DNA of 64,000 nucleotides from Gemmatimonadota bacterium. GTDB taxonomy: Bacteria; JAAXHH01. The stretch spans positions 1,659,019 through 1,723,018 of the forward strand of contig VXMB01000009.1 in the NCBI GenBank assembly GCA_009841265.1, given 5' to 3'. Of the stretch, positions 53,392 to 61,448 are shown piece after piece. The position numbers and the translations under genes were made by a program. Below the pieces are notes generated by a model that was not told the DNA's origin, ran no database searches, and was given only the letters and a program-made list of their open reading frames with translations. How positions within the stretch are numbered: the first letter of the stretch is position 1; the number at the start of each line of letters is the position of its first letter.

Positions 53392-53574
53392 CTACGTGTC
53401 GCAACGCCGGTCGCCCGGGTTCTGGAACGCCGCCTCGACGGCGGAATACAGATGCACGATCCAGCCGTAACCCAGCATCCACAGCATGACCGCGAGGACG
53501 AAATGAATGACCGCCGCCGGCCTGCGGCCCTGGTACAACTGCCCCAGTCCGGGGACGACCAGACTGAATACCAT
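53392..53574 (-). CDS. small membrane protein, TM2-like
   Basis: About 60 residues from an ATG at 53574: VFSLVVPGLGQLYQGRRPAAV and ILHFVLAV-type helix, ending WIVHLYSAVEAAFQ. The VPGLGQLYQGR start is typical of TM2/short membrane proteins. The open frame extends upstream without a start codon, and a perfect AAGGAG site points to an ATG that is out of frame and stops after two codons, so the 5' end may be frameshifted. It is downstream of the PhyH gene by about 50 bases. Confidence 0.6.
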   Translation of the reverse strand: MVFSLVVPGLGQLYQGRRPAAVIHFVLAVMLWMLGYGWIVHLYSAVEAAFQNPGDRRCDT

Positions 53575-53624
53575 GGCGCCAAACCTGGTGCCCAGGGGCG
53601 AGCCTCAAAGCATGATGGTGCTCC

Positions 53625-54518
53625 TTAAGGCGCTTGCGCAACCCGGTGGGCCTGCTTGGGATTGCGGCGCTGTTCCTCGAGGGCTGCGACCCAGCTGTCC
53701 GCCCAGGCCTGGTGATCGGTCAGTACGCGCTCCGGATTCGATCGGCTCCGCACGCAGAAATCGGGAAAGAAAGGCCGGCCCGTCGGCGCGCCATAGGCCA
53801 CGTACCGCAGGTCCAGGCTCCAGCGCACGTCCCATTGGGTCAGGTTCGGCGTGGACCGGTGGGGCGTATACTGGCTCAGGAAGACGACCCCTCCCTTGCG
53901 CACTTCGGCCGGTTCCGCCTCAGTCTCGGGCATGAGGTCCGGCTTGATGCGCGTGCCCGCGTCCGACACGTGGTCGAGATGGCCGGTGTGGATCACGTCC
54001 GGGATCACCTCCAGGCATCCCCGTTCCACCGTGGCGTCCACCAGGGGAAGCCAGCAGGTCAGCGCCAGGGTCCGGTCCGACTCCGACCAGCTCACCCCCG
54101 AGTCCTGGTGCCAGGGCACATTGTACGACGGACTGGCGTCCAGGCGGGACGGCGGCTTGGCCCGGATGTGCTGGATGGGCGAGCAGGTGATTTCGGGTCC
54201 GACGAAGGACTCCACGGCGTCGAGCAGGTGGTCGTTCCGGAGGAAGTCGAACACCGGCTTCGCCCGCAGGTCATAGATGTCCATGCCGTGGCCGATCTCG
54301 GCACTCTGGGCGAACACTCGGGCGTAGCGCGTCAGGAAGGGTTCGTCCTCGTACAGGTCGGTGATCTTGCCCTCGGCGTGGAGATCCCGCGCCCGCCGGT
54401 CGACGAACTCGGTCATGGTCTCGATCACGGGATCCAGGTCCGCGTCGGTCAGCACGTCCTCGACGACCACCAGGCCGCGGTCGTGGAACTCCGCCAGTTG
54501 CGTTTCGGTGAGGGCCAT
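53625..54518 (-). CDS. phytanoyl-CoA dioxygenase (PhyH) family protein
   Basis: 297 residues, Fe(II)/2-oxoglutarate dioxygenase. The iron triad is H137 and D139 in WHQDSGVS and H220 in TPHRSTPN, and FVDRRARDLHAEG and DYNVPWH-type blocks fit the family. AGGAGG lies seven bases before the ATG. Bacterial PhyH proteins hydroxylate varied substrates; this one is uncharacterised. It lies upstream of a small membrane protein in the same direction. Confidence 0.87.
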   Translation of the reverse strand: MALTETQLAEFHDRGLVVVEDVLTDADLDPVIETMTEFVDRRARDLHAEGKITDLYEDEPFLTRYARVFAQSAEIGHGMDIYDLRAKPVFDFLRNDHLLDAVESFVGPEITCSPIQHIRAKPPSRLDASPSYNVPWHQDSGVSWSESDRTLALTCWLPLVDATVERGCLEVIPDVIHTGHLDHVSDAGTRIKPDLMPETEAEPAEVRKGGVVFLSQYTPHRSTPNLTQWDVRWSLDLRYVAYGAPTGRPFFPDFCVRSRSNPERVLTDHQAWADSWVAALEEQRRNPKQAHRVAQAP

Positions 54519-54620
54519 GGGCTAATGCCTCCTGTACAGTCGGTTCTGATCGTGGCGCATACAACGAATCTTAACGTTTTGAAAGACGGTTGGCAACTTC
54601 AGAAACGCGATCCCGCTTTT

Positions 54621-54983
54621 CTATAGTTTCACCGTGACATTCACCGTTCTGGAAACGCTTCCGTACTTTGCTGTAATCTGTGCCGATCCGTACCCCGTAG
54701 AGACCACTATACCCTGGGTTACCGTGGCTATCATCGGATTGCTTGTCGACCATTCTACAGCGGCTCCTGTAATCTCATTTCGATTCGTGTCGATCACGAT
54801 CGCAGCCAGGGTCAGCGTCTGGCCAACCGATTCAAAGGCAATCGAACCAGGGGTCACGTCGATCCTGGCCGGTACCTGTACGGCCGGTTCGGTGGGTGAG
54901 TCACCACCACACGCGGTCAGCATGCAAACACACACACAGAACGTGGGTAGTACAATGGAACGAACAACGTTTATCGTAATCAC
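54621..54983 (-). CDS. single-domain Big-2 lipoprotein
   Basis: 120 residues: a signal ending CMLTAC followed by GGDSPTE, then one Big-2 domain (ARIDVTPGSIAFESVGQTLTL ... WSTSNPMIATVTQGIVVSTG ... SRTVNVTVKL). The GTG at 54983 is chosen; a longer reading to 55067 would start inside the preceding gene. It starts 19 bases after the stop of the large LRR protein and is presumably cotranscribed. It is one module of the same family, perhaps an independent small surface protein. Confidence 0.75.
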   Translation of the reverse strand: MITINVVRSIVLPTFCVCVCMLTACGGDSPTEPAVQVPARIDVTPGSIAFESVGQTLTLAAIVIDTNRNEITGAAVEWSTSNPMIATVTQGIVVSTGYGSAQITAKYGSVSRTVNVTVKL

Positions 54984-55002
54984 CTTCCCCGGATCCGGCT
55001 GA

Positions 55003-58000
55003 TCATTCGGAACATGGCGCCGAGAGTTCCTTAAGCGATATGCCCCGTAGCCAGGTCTGGAACTCATCGTCGGTAGGTATACAGACCGATGTTTCCCTTG
55101 TCAACAGTTGGTCCAGGTTCAGGTTGATCATCTCCCTCGGCAAAGAACCCGTCATGTCGCTGTTCCATCTGATGTCGAATCCCTTGAGGTTCGAAAGGCG
55201 GACGATGTCCGGCGGGACGGTCCCCGTCAATCTGTTTATGGCAAGTTCCAGATACTCCAATTTTCCGAGACGCCACAGCGAGTCCGGCAATGCTCCGGAC
55301 AGCAGGTTCTCCGAAAGATTCAGAATGGTCAGGTTCGTGAGTTTTCCGATTTCCGGTGGAATGGCGCCGGTCAGACTGTTTCCGGCAAGAAAAAGAATGG
55401 TTAGTTCCGTAAGCTGTCCGATCTCACTGGGAATGGCGCCGTCGAGCCGGTTACCATTCAGGCCTAAAAAGGTCAGTTTTGAAAGACTGCCGATACTCGT
55501 TGGGATATTGCCCGTTAGCGCGTTATCGGTAAGTCTCAGAGAAACCAGGTTTACGAGCTGTCCGATCTCACTGGGCAGGCTGCCTGTTAGATCGTTTCTG
55601 TCCAGTACAAGCTGCTCAAGGTTGCGGAGTCCGCCGATCTCCGTGGGTATGGTGCCTTCCAGGCTGTTTGCTTCAAAACTGAGTCGCTTCAATCTGGACA
55701 GTTCACCGATCTTTGATGGGATCTCGCCTTTTAGTTTGTTCGCGGCCAGGTTGAGATAGATCACTCTGCCATCCGCATCAGTGGTTACTCCATGCCAGGT
55801 TTCCAGGGGAGCGTGTACCAGCCAGTTACCCCGATCAAGCCATTCAGGTCCATTGGTCGCGTTATACAGCGCGACTAGCGCGCCAATATCGGGATGAGGA
55901 TCGAACACGCCACAGGTGTTGAAGCTTTTATGTGTGATCTTACCAAGCCATTCCTGGTACTGATCGTCTTCCGAAAAGCAATATTGGGTGCCTGCCAGCA
56001 GAAGCGTATTCAATTGATCAAGCTGGGTAATTTCGATCGGCAGCGGTCCACCCAGGTATGGGTTACCGGAGAGATCGAGGTGTGTAAGGTACGGCAGGAA
56101 CTGTATATAGTCCGGCAACCTTCCCCGCAAGTTGTTCTCCGCGAGTTTCAGATGGGTAACTCGCCCGTCTTCATTGGTCGTCACACCGTACCAGGCGCCT
56201 ACGTGCTGCGAACTCGCCCAGCCCTCGCTTTGGGCCCAGTTCATACCTCCTGTATTACTGTAAATGTCATCCAGGGCAGTCCTTTCGAACCAGAGGTCGA
56301 GGCAGCTTGTGACTCGACTGTTGGCTATCCCCCGAAGCCAGGCCTTCAACCGGTCATTTTCCGGAACACATACGCGCGTTCCGTGAAGCAGTAATTCCTG
56401 CAGGTTATGCATATTCCTGAAAAAAGAGCTCAGCTCATCCTTCAATCCCATGTTTCCATTTAGGCGCAGGCTCACAAGTCTGCGTAGTTCGGTAATCGAA
56501 GCAGGTATCTGGCCGGTCAGGAGATTATCGGACAGATCGAGGCGCTCCAGGTTGGCCAGCTGTCTCAACTCATAGGGTATTTCACCCGAAAGTTGGTTGT
56601 TCCCGAGATCAAGCGAAATCACTCTGTTCTCCGTGTCAGTGTCAACACCGTACCACTCACCCACGGGACGGTCGCTCAGCCAGTTCGTGTTGTTCGACCA
56701 GTTTCCTCCGTCCAGCAGCGTGTAGATGGTAATCAGCGCATCCCGGTCTGGACTGGGCGTAGACCCAGGTTCGGGCATGGGGTCCGGATTCGGGTCTGGC
56801 GGATCGACCGGGCCTGGCGGATCGACCGGGCCTGGCGGATCGACCGGGCCTGGCGGTTCCCCGGGATCTTGGCAGGTCTCGATACCCGCGTCTTCGAAAC
56901 GGGAAAGCCATTCCTGGAATCCAGGACCGGGCGGTACGCACACCATGGTTCCAGCCAGGTGGAGTTCCTCGAGATCAAGCTCCAGGAATGAGACCGGCAA
57001 AGGGCCGGTGAGATCCGGATTCTGGTGCAGGTAGAGGAATCGCAGGCTGCCAAGCCTTCCCATTTCATCGGGAAGCGGACCCGACAGACGGTTGTTGGAA
57101 AGATACAGACGCTCAAGTTTGCCCAGGTTGCCAAGACCCAGTGGAATCGGCCCCGCCAGCCGGTTGTCCTGCAGTTGAAGCCGGTTAAGTTGAACGAGGT
57201 TCCCGAGGCTTGGCGGTATCTCGCCGGTCAGCTGGTTGGTATCCAGGCCGAGGTCGATGAGGTTTGTCAGCTTGCCCAGTTCCGATGGAATCATTCCCGA
57301 AAGACGGCTGTCGTTTAGTAGTAACACGGTCAGTTGTGTCAGGTCTCCAAGGCTGGGAGGAATCGGCCCCGTCAACTCGTTGTCGCCCAGTGCAAGGGTA
57401 CGCAGGTTCGTTAACCGACCGACTACCTCCGGAATGTTGCCGGTCAGCCTGTTTATTTGCAGGGCCAGGGTCCTGAGTTCTGACAGGCGACCGAGTTCCA
57501 CCGGTATCACACCCGATAGACGGTTGTGCCACAGTTCCAGTCTCGTGAGCTTCGTCAATTCACCCAGAACAGACGGCAGCCCCCCACGCAGGTTGTTACC
57601 GGGAAGTGACAGTTGCGTAACGCTGCCGCTGTGGTCGACGGTTACTCCGTACCACTCGCCGACCGGCCGCTCGCTCAGCCAGTTCGTGTTGTCCGTCCAC
57701 TGCGGGCCACCGGTCGCGTTGTAAAAGGCAACCAGCACATCGCGGTCGGTACTCGGCTGCGGCCCCGAATCCTGTACCGTGACCTGTGCCTGTCCGGAGA
57801 CCCGGCCCGACATCGCCGTAATGGTGGTTTCACCGGGAGAAACCGCGGTTACCCGGCCACTGGCGCTGACCGTCGCCACAGCGGTATTTCCGCTCTGCCA
57901 GGAAACCACCGCGTCGCGTATATCGTTGTTGCGGAAATCAATCACCCTGGCACTGAGCTGGATGTAATCTCGTATCGACATCAATACGACGGAGGAAGGT

Positions 58001-58401
58001 TGGATCCGGACCGCGGATGGTACCTGTCGCACAGTGATCGCGGCAGCGGCCGTAAGACCCAGATACCTGGCCCGGACCTGCGCCGTACCGTTACCGACGG
58101 CGGTAGCCAATCCCGATGGTAATACACTGACCACTGTGTTGTCGGAACTGCTCCAGGTCACGCTGGCGTTCTGAATACTACGGTTATTCTGGTCGACCAC
58201 CGTGGACTGCATCTGAACCCGCGAACCGAAGGCGATAAACGTGGTATCCGTCGGCGCAACGTTGATTCTGGTCGGTACTCGTTCCGTTGATTGGGATGAG
58301 TTTGGGGAGGACGCGGTCGGACTGTCTTTTCCACAGGCGGCAAGGATGACTACGGCCGAACATACTGCTGGAAGCATTCGGTAGCTCACCAAGCCGGTCA
58401 T
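55003..58401 (-). CDS. large Big-2 / LRR lipoprotein
   Basis: A 1132-residue surface lipoprotein. The lipobox is ILAAC, followed by GKDSPTA. Two Big-2 domains (about 43-128 and 130-212) lead into four LRR cassettes (about 215-515, 560-690, 700-840, 840-1130), each opened by the ALYNATGGPEW...NWLS...WYGV cap. The first is separated from the second by a Pro-rich linker made of PGPVDPP repeats. No protease domain is present. It is homologous to the proteins at 12286 and 39397 and probably a ligand-binding or adhesive scaffold. It is followed by the small Big-2 lipoprotein. Confidence 0.87.
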   Translation of the reverse strand: MTGLVSYRMLPAVCSAVVILAACGKDSPTASSPNSSQSTERVPTRINVAPTDTTFIAFGSRVQMQSTVVDQNNRSIQNASVTWSSSDNTVVSVLPSGLATAVGNGTAQVRARYLGLTAAAAITVRQVPSAVRIQPSSVVLMSIRDYIQLSARVIDFRNNDIRDAVVSWQSGNTAVATVSASGRVTAVSPGETTITAMSGRVSGQAQVTVQDSGPQPSTDRDVLVAFYNATGGPQWTDNTNWLSERPVGEWYGVTVDHSGSVTQLSLPGNNLRGGLPSVLGELTKLTRLELWHNRLSGVIPVELGRLSELRTLALQINRLTGNIPEVVGRLTNLRTLALGDNELTGPIPPSLGDLTQLTVLLLNDSRLSGMIPSELGKLTNLIDLGLDTNQLTGEIPPSLGNLVQLNRLQLQDNRLAGPIPLGLGNLGKLERLYLSNNRLSGPLPDEMGRLGSLRFLYLHQNPDLTGPLPVSFLELDLEELHLAGTMVCVPPGPGFQEWLSRFEDAGIETCQDPGEPPGPVDPPGPVDPPGPVDPPDPNPDPMPEPGSTPSPDRDALITIYTLLDGGNWSNNTNWLSDRPVGEWYGVDTDTENRVISLDLGNNQLSGEIPYELRQLANLERLDLSDNLLTGQIPASITELRRLVSLRLNGNMGLKDELSSFFRNMHNLQELLLHGTRVCVPENDRLKAWLRGIANSRVTSCLDLWFERTALDDIYSNTGGMNWAQSEGWASSQHVGAWYGVTTNEDGRVTHLKLAENNLRGRLPDYIQFLPYLTHLDLSGNPYLGGPLPIEITQLDQLNTLLLAGTQYCFSEDDQYQEWLGKITHKSFNTCGVFDPHPDIGALVALYNATNGPEWLDRGNWLVHAPLETWHGVTTDADGRVIYLNLAANKLKGEIPSKIGELSRLKRLSFEANSLEGTIPTEIGGLRNLEQLVLDRNDLTGSLPSEIGQLVNLVSLRLTDNALTGNIPTSIGSLSKLTFLGLNGNRLDGAIPSEIGQLTELTILFLAGNSLTGAIPPEIGKLTNLTILNLSENLLSGALPDSLWRLGKLEYLELAINRLTGTVPPDIVRLSNLKGFDIRWNSDMTGSLPREMINLNLDQLLTRETSVCIPTDDEFQTWLRGISLKELSAPCSE
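56805..56855. repeat. 18-bp tandem repeat in the large LRR gene
   Basis: Three copies of a CGGATCGACCGGGCCTGG-type unit encode the PGPVDP repeat in the linker between LRR cassettes 1 and 2. Confidence 0.75.
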
Positions 58402-58492
58402 AGTTTCGGTTCCGGAAGTGAAATTTGAAAAGTGGACGACCGCTTAAAATACTCGTTGAGGTACGAACCCCAGGCACAGCGACACCCGGCAA

Positions 58493-58849
58493 CTAGTCCT
58501 GGTGAAACACCTCTTCCATCTCCGCCCACCATTCGCCTTCCTTCCGCGTCGGCAGCGGTTCCTGCATCGGCATCATAACGTCCCACCACTCCTGGGTGGT
58601 AGGATCGGCGGCCATCTTCGCCATGTCCGCCTTGAAGTCGTCGCCAACATACTCGAAATAGGAGAAGAGGTAACCGTCCTTCAGGTAGATGGAATAGTTG
58701 GTGATGTTGCATTCCGTGATCATCTTGGCCACGCCTGGCCAGATCTCGACATGATACTCCTTGTATTCCTCGATCCGTTCCGGCCTGACCTTGAGGACCA
58801 TGCCGTAGCGCTGGGGTGTGGTTTCCGATGTGGCCTTGTGTGCGGTCAT
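58493..58849 (-). CDS. rhaM: L-rhamnose mutarotase
   Basis: 118 residues of the RhaM family: RYGMVLKVRPERIEEYKEYH with the catalytic H33, WPGVAKMITECNITNYSIYL, and TQEWWDVMMPMQEPLP with the conserved Trp pair. It interconverts the anomers of L-rhamnose and related sugars. AAGGAG precedes the ATG. Adjacent downstream genes on the same strand encode a Big-2/LRR protein; upstream lies an aldo/keto reductase, with a repeat-rich gap between. Confidence 0.9.
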   Translation of the reverse strand: MTAHKATSETTPQRYGMVLKVRPERIEEYKEYHVEIWPGVAKMITECNITNYSIYLKDGYLFSYFEYVGDDFKADMAKMAADPTTQEWWDVMMPMQEPLPTRKEGEWWAEMEEVFHQD

Positions 58850-58865
58850 TGGGATCTCCTTGAAG

Positions 58866-59034
58866 GTGCGGTGTGCGGTGTGCGGTGTGCGGTGTGCGGG
58901 CCGCAGGGCGGTGGGCGCGCCGCCGGGCGGATGTGCGCGCCGCCGGGCGGATGTGCGCGCCGCCGGGTGGATGTGCGCGCCGTCGGGCGAATGTGCGGGC
59001 CGCCGGGCGGATGTGCGGGCCGCCGGGCGGATGT
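58866..59034. repeat. two adjacent tandem repeat arrays (7 bp and 20 bp)
   Basis: First five copies of GTGCGGT (58866-58900, the last with one change), then about six copies of a 20-bp unit, CGCCGGGCGGATGTGCGCGC, starting at 58921, 58941, 58961, 58981, 59001 and 59021, with few substitutions. They fill the gap between the mutarotase and the aldo/keto reductase genes. Copy number is likely to vary between strains. Confidence 0.92.
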
Positions 59035-59129
59035 ATCCAAAACAGAATTACATGTTGATGGTTATTTTAATCAATATTGACAATGCTATTTTCCGCGTTT
59101 TGGGACATATGCGCCATCCCCCGTATGTA

Positions 59130-60131
59130 TCACGCCGACGCCGAAGCCGCCGGCGTCGGTGCCTCATCGGGAATCAATCCTTCCTCCCGCAATTCTGACC
59201 AGAAATCTGCGGGTATCTCGACTTCGAACATCCGTAAGTTCTCGTCCACTTCCTCGGGCGACCGCGCGCCTGGAATGACGGCGGCCACTGCCGGATGGGC
59301 CAGGGGGAACTGCAGGGCTGCGGCCTTTAGGGGCGTTCCGTGGCGGCCGCAGACCGCTTCGATGCGCCGCACCTTTTCCACGATATGCGAAGGCGCCTTG
59401 CGGTAGTCGAATTTCGCCCCGTCCACAGCGCCCTGCGCCAGGATGCCGCTGTTGTATGGGCCGCCAATGATGATACTGATGTTTCGTTCCTCGCAAAGGG
59501 GTAGCAACCGCTTGAGCGCCGTATGATCCACCAGGGTGTATCTACCAGCGCAAAGAAAGCAGTCGAAATCGCCTTCGGCGGCGAAACAGGCGAGCATCTT
59601 CGCCTGGTTCATGCCGACCCCGACCGCCCGGATGACCCCTTCTTCCCGGAGCCGGACGAGCGCCCGGTAGCTGCCCTCCATCGCTTCTTCGTAGTGATTG
59701 TCGGGATCGTGAATGTGAAGGATATCGACCCGGTCGAGTCCGAGGCGGGCGAGGCTCTCTTCCAGGGAGCGCAGCGTGCCGTCGTAACTGTAGTCGAAGA
59801 CGGGGCCGACGGGCGGTAGATCGTCGGACCAGACGTCCTGGTCGCGCGCCGGGTCGGGCACGAGGAGGCGCCCCACCTTGGTGGCGAGGACGAAGGATCC
59901 GCGGTCGCGGCTTGAAAGTGCGGCGCCCAACCGGGTCTCGCTCACGCCGCTACCGTAGAGCGGGGCCGTGTCGAAGAACCCCGGGCCGTGGCCGAGGTAG
60001 GCATTTACGACCCGGGCGGCGGCCTCTTCGGTAACTCCCTGGTACAACCCCGCCAGGGGCGCGCCGCCGAGTCCCAGGCGATTGACCTTTAGCCCCGTGC
60101 GGCCGATTCCCGCAAGGTCATCCTTCCTCAT
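59130..60131 (-). CDS. aldo/keto reductase, L-fucose/D-threo-aldose 1-dehydrogenase-like
   Basis: 333 residues: N-terminal LGLGGAPLAGLYQ, catalytic Tyr in DTAPLYGSGVSETRLG, Lys in LATKVGRLL and His in ILHIHDPDNHYEEAM, with the AIGVGMNQ-like VGVGMNQAKML segment. This set matches the aldo/keto reductases that oxidise L-fucose or D-arabinose (D-threo-aldose 1-dehydrogenases). The N-terminus overlaps the 3' end of the Gfo/Idh gene by 14 bases, so the two are cotranscribed. The likely product is a lactone, fitting the lactonases at 48125 and 51591. Confidence 0.88.
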   Translation of the reverse strand: MRKDDLAGIGRTGLKVNRLGLGGAPLAGLYQGVTEEAAARVVNAYLGHGPGFFDTAPLYGSGVSETRLGAALSSRDRGSFVLATKVGRLLVPDPARDQDVWSDDLPPVGPVFDYSYDGTLRSLEESLARLGLDRVDILHIHDPDNHYEEAMEGSYRALVRLREEGVIRAVGVGMNQAKMLACFAAEGDFDCFLCAGRYTLVDHTALKRLLPLCEERNISIIIGGPYNSGILAQGAVDGAKFDYRKAPSHIVEKVRRIEAVCGRHGTPLKAAALQFPLAHPAVAAVIPGARSPEEVDENLRMFEVEIPADFWSELREEGLIPDEAPTPAASASA

Positions 60132-61206
60132 CAGACTCGTCCGGCGTCTCGCCCTGCATGGATTCCCCGCGTAACAGGAAGGCCCGGATATCGTAACGGC
60201 CGGGGCGCTCCACGGGCAGGTCGCCCGCCTCGATCATCTCCTCGATGGGCGAACTGTGGGTGCGCACGGGCATCTGGACGACCTCGTGGAGGCGGGCCGA
60301 TTCGTAGATACCCATGATGATCTCCACGGCGGCCCGGCCGTTGGATGCCTCGCCCCGGTGTTCGGACTTGCCCTCGATCCAGTCCGCCAGTTCCACGGCC
60401 TGGCCCACGCTCGGGTCCTCGCCGGTCGACGAGCGCTCCTCCCAGCCGCCGGTTTTCGAGTTGATGAGCAGGACGCGCTGTTCGTTCACGTCCATCATGC
60501 CGTCCGTGCCGTAGAGGTAGCCGCCCTGCCGCCGTTCGGGATGGAGCTCCTGCAGGAGCTGCCCCACGGCCCCGTTGTCGAAGCCCACGATGCCCGCGCT
60601 GCGGTCCTCGATCCGGATGTCGCGCTCGTAACGGTCGGTCTTGCGTTCGATGTTCCCGAGCACCCATTCGGGCGCGGGATCGCTCATGACGTAGCGCATG
60701 AAATCGAACATGTGGGAGCAGTCGTTGAGCAGGCCCTGGCTGCCGCTGCAGTGGACGTGCCGCACGTCGCCGATAGCGCCTTCTGCGATCAGGTTCCGGG
60801 CATCGGTCCACACCGGGTTGAAGCGGCGCTGGTGGGCGATGGCCAGCTTGACGTCGTTCCGGCGGGCCGCGATCATCATCTCGTCGCATTCACCCATGTT
60901 GACGGCCATGGGCTTCTCGCAGAGAATGGCCTTCGGGCGGCGCGCGCAGGCGGCGATGGTCAGGGGTGCGTGGAGCTTGTGCCACGTACAGATGCTGACG
61001 ACGTCGAGTTCCTCTTTGTCCATCATCTCGCGGACGTCGGCATAGCGTTTTCCGATGTCGTACCGGTCGCCGAAATCCTGCCTGGCCTCGGCCACAGGGT
61101 CCGAAAGCGCTACGACCTCGAACCGCTCTTCTCCCAGGTATCCCTTCATGTGCAGGTGCGAGATGCTGCCGCACCCGATTATGCCGACACGATAGACCGT
61201 GGACAT
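60118..61206 (-). CDS. Gfo/Idh/MocA family oxidoreductase
   Basis: 362 residues, NAD-dependent sugar dehydrogenase family: VGIIGCGSISHLH at the start, EKP in AILCEKPMAVNMGECD, and the C-terminal domain with LLNDCSHMFDFMRYV. GGGAGGAG lies seven bases before the ATG. It is not close to the copy at 885. It heads an operon with the aldo/keto reductase. Confidence 0.88.
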   Translation of the reverse strand: MSTVYRVGIIGCGSISHLHMKGYLGEERFEVVALSDPVAEARQDFGDRYDIGKRYADVREMMDKEELDVVSICTWHKLHAPLTIAACARRPKAILCEKPMAVNMGECDEMMIAARRNDVKLAIAHQRRFNPVWTDARNLIAEGAIGDVRHVHCSGSQGLLNDCSHMFDFMRYVMSDPAPEWVLGNIERKTDRYERDIRIEDRSAGIVGFDNGAVGQLLQELHPERRQGGYLYGTDGMMDVNEQRVLLINSKTGGWEERSSTGEDPSVGQAVELADWIEGKSEHRGEASNGRAAVEIIMGIYESARLHEVVQMPVRTHSSPIEEMIEAGDLPVERPGRYDIRAFLLRGESMQGETPDESDEEG

Positions 61207-61448
61207 CTAAAACTCCTCCCAGGACGGATTTTGCGTGTGGAGTTGCGTTATATTACGTGCGAAACATGCGAAGACGTGTTACGCGAAGCAAGCCCGTTAC
61301 AAAATGCGAGGCTGAATAATACATCGGAAATCGAATATAGACGGCGCCATGGACCATGTCAACGATCCCAAAGACGGCCCTGAGCGTCGTCCGAATCCGT
61401 TAGACTGACTTGACACGGCACCTCCGAATAGCGTAGAATGCGATCCGT
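61207..61448. other. intergenic region, divergent
   Basis: A 242-base gap between the dehydrogenase (minus) and the DUF2339 gene (plus), where the promoters of both should lie. No coding or structural signal is seen. Confidence 0.45.
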
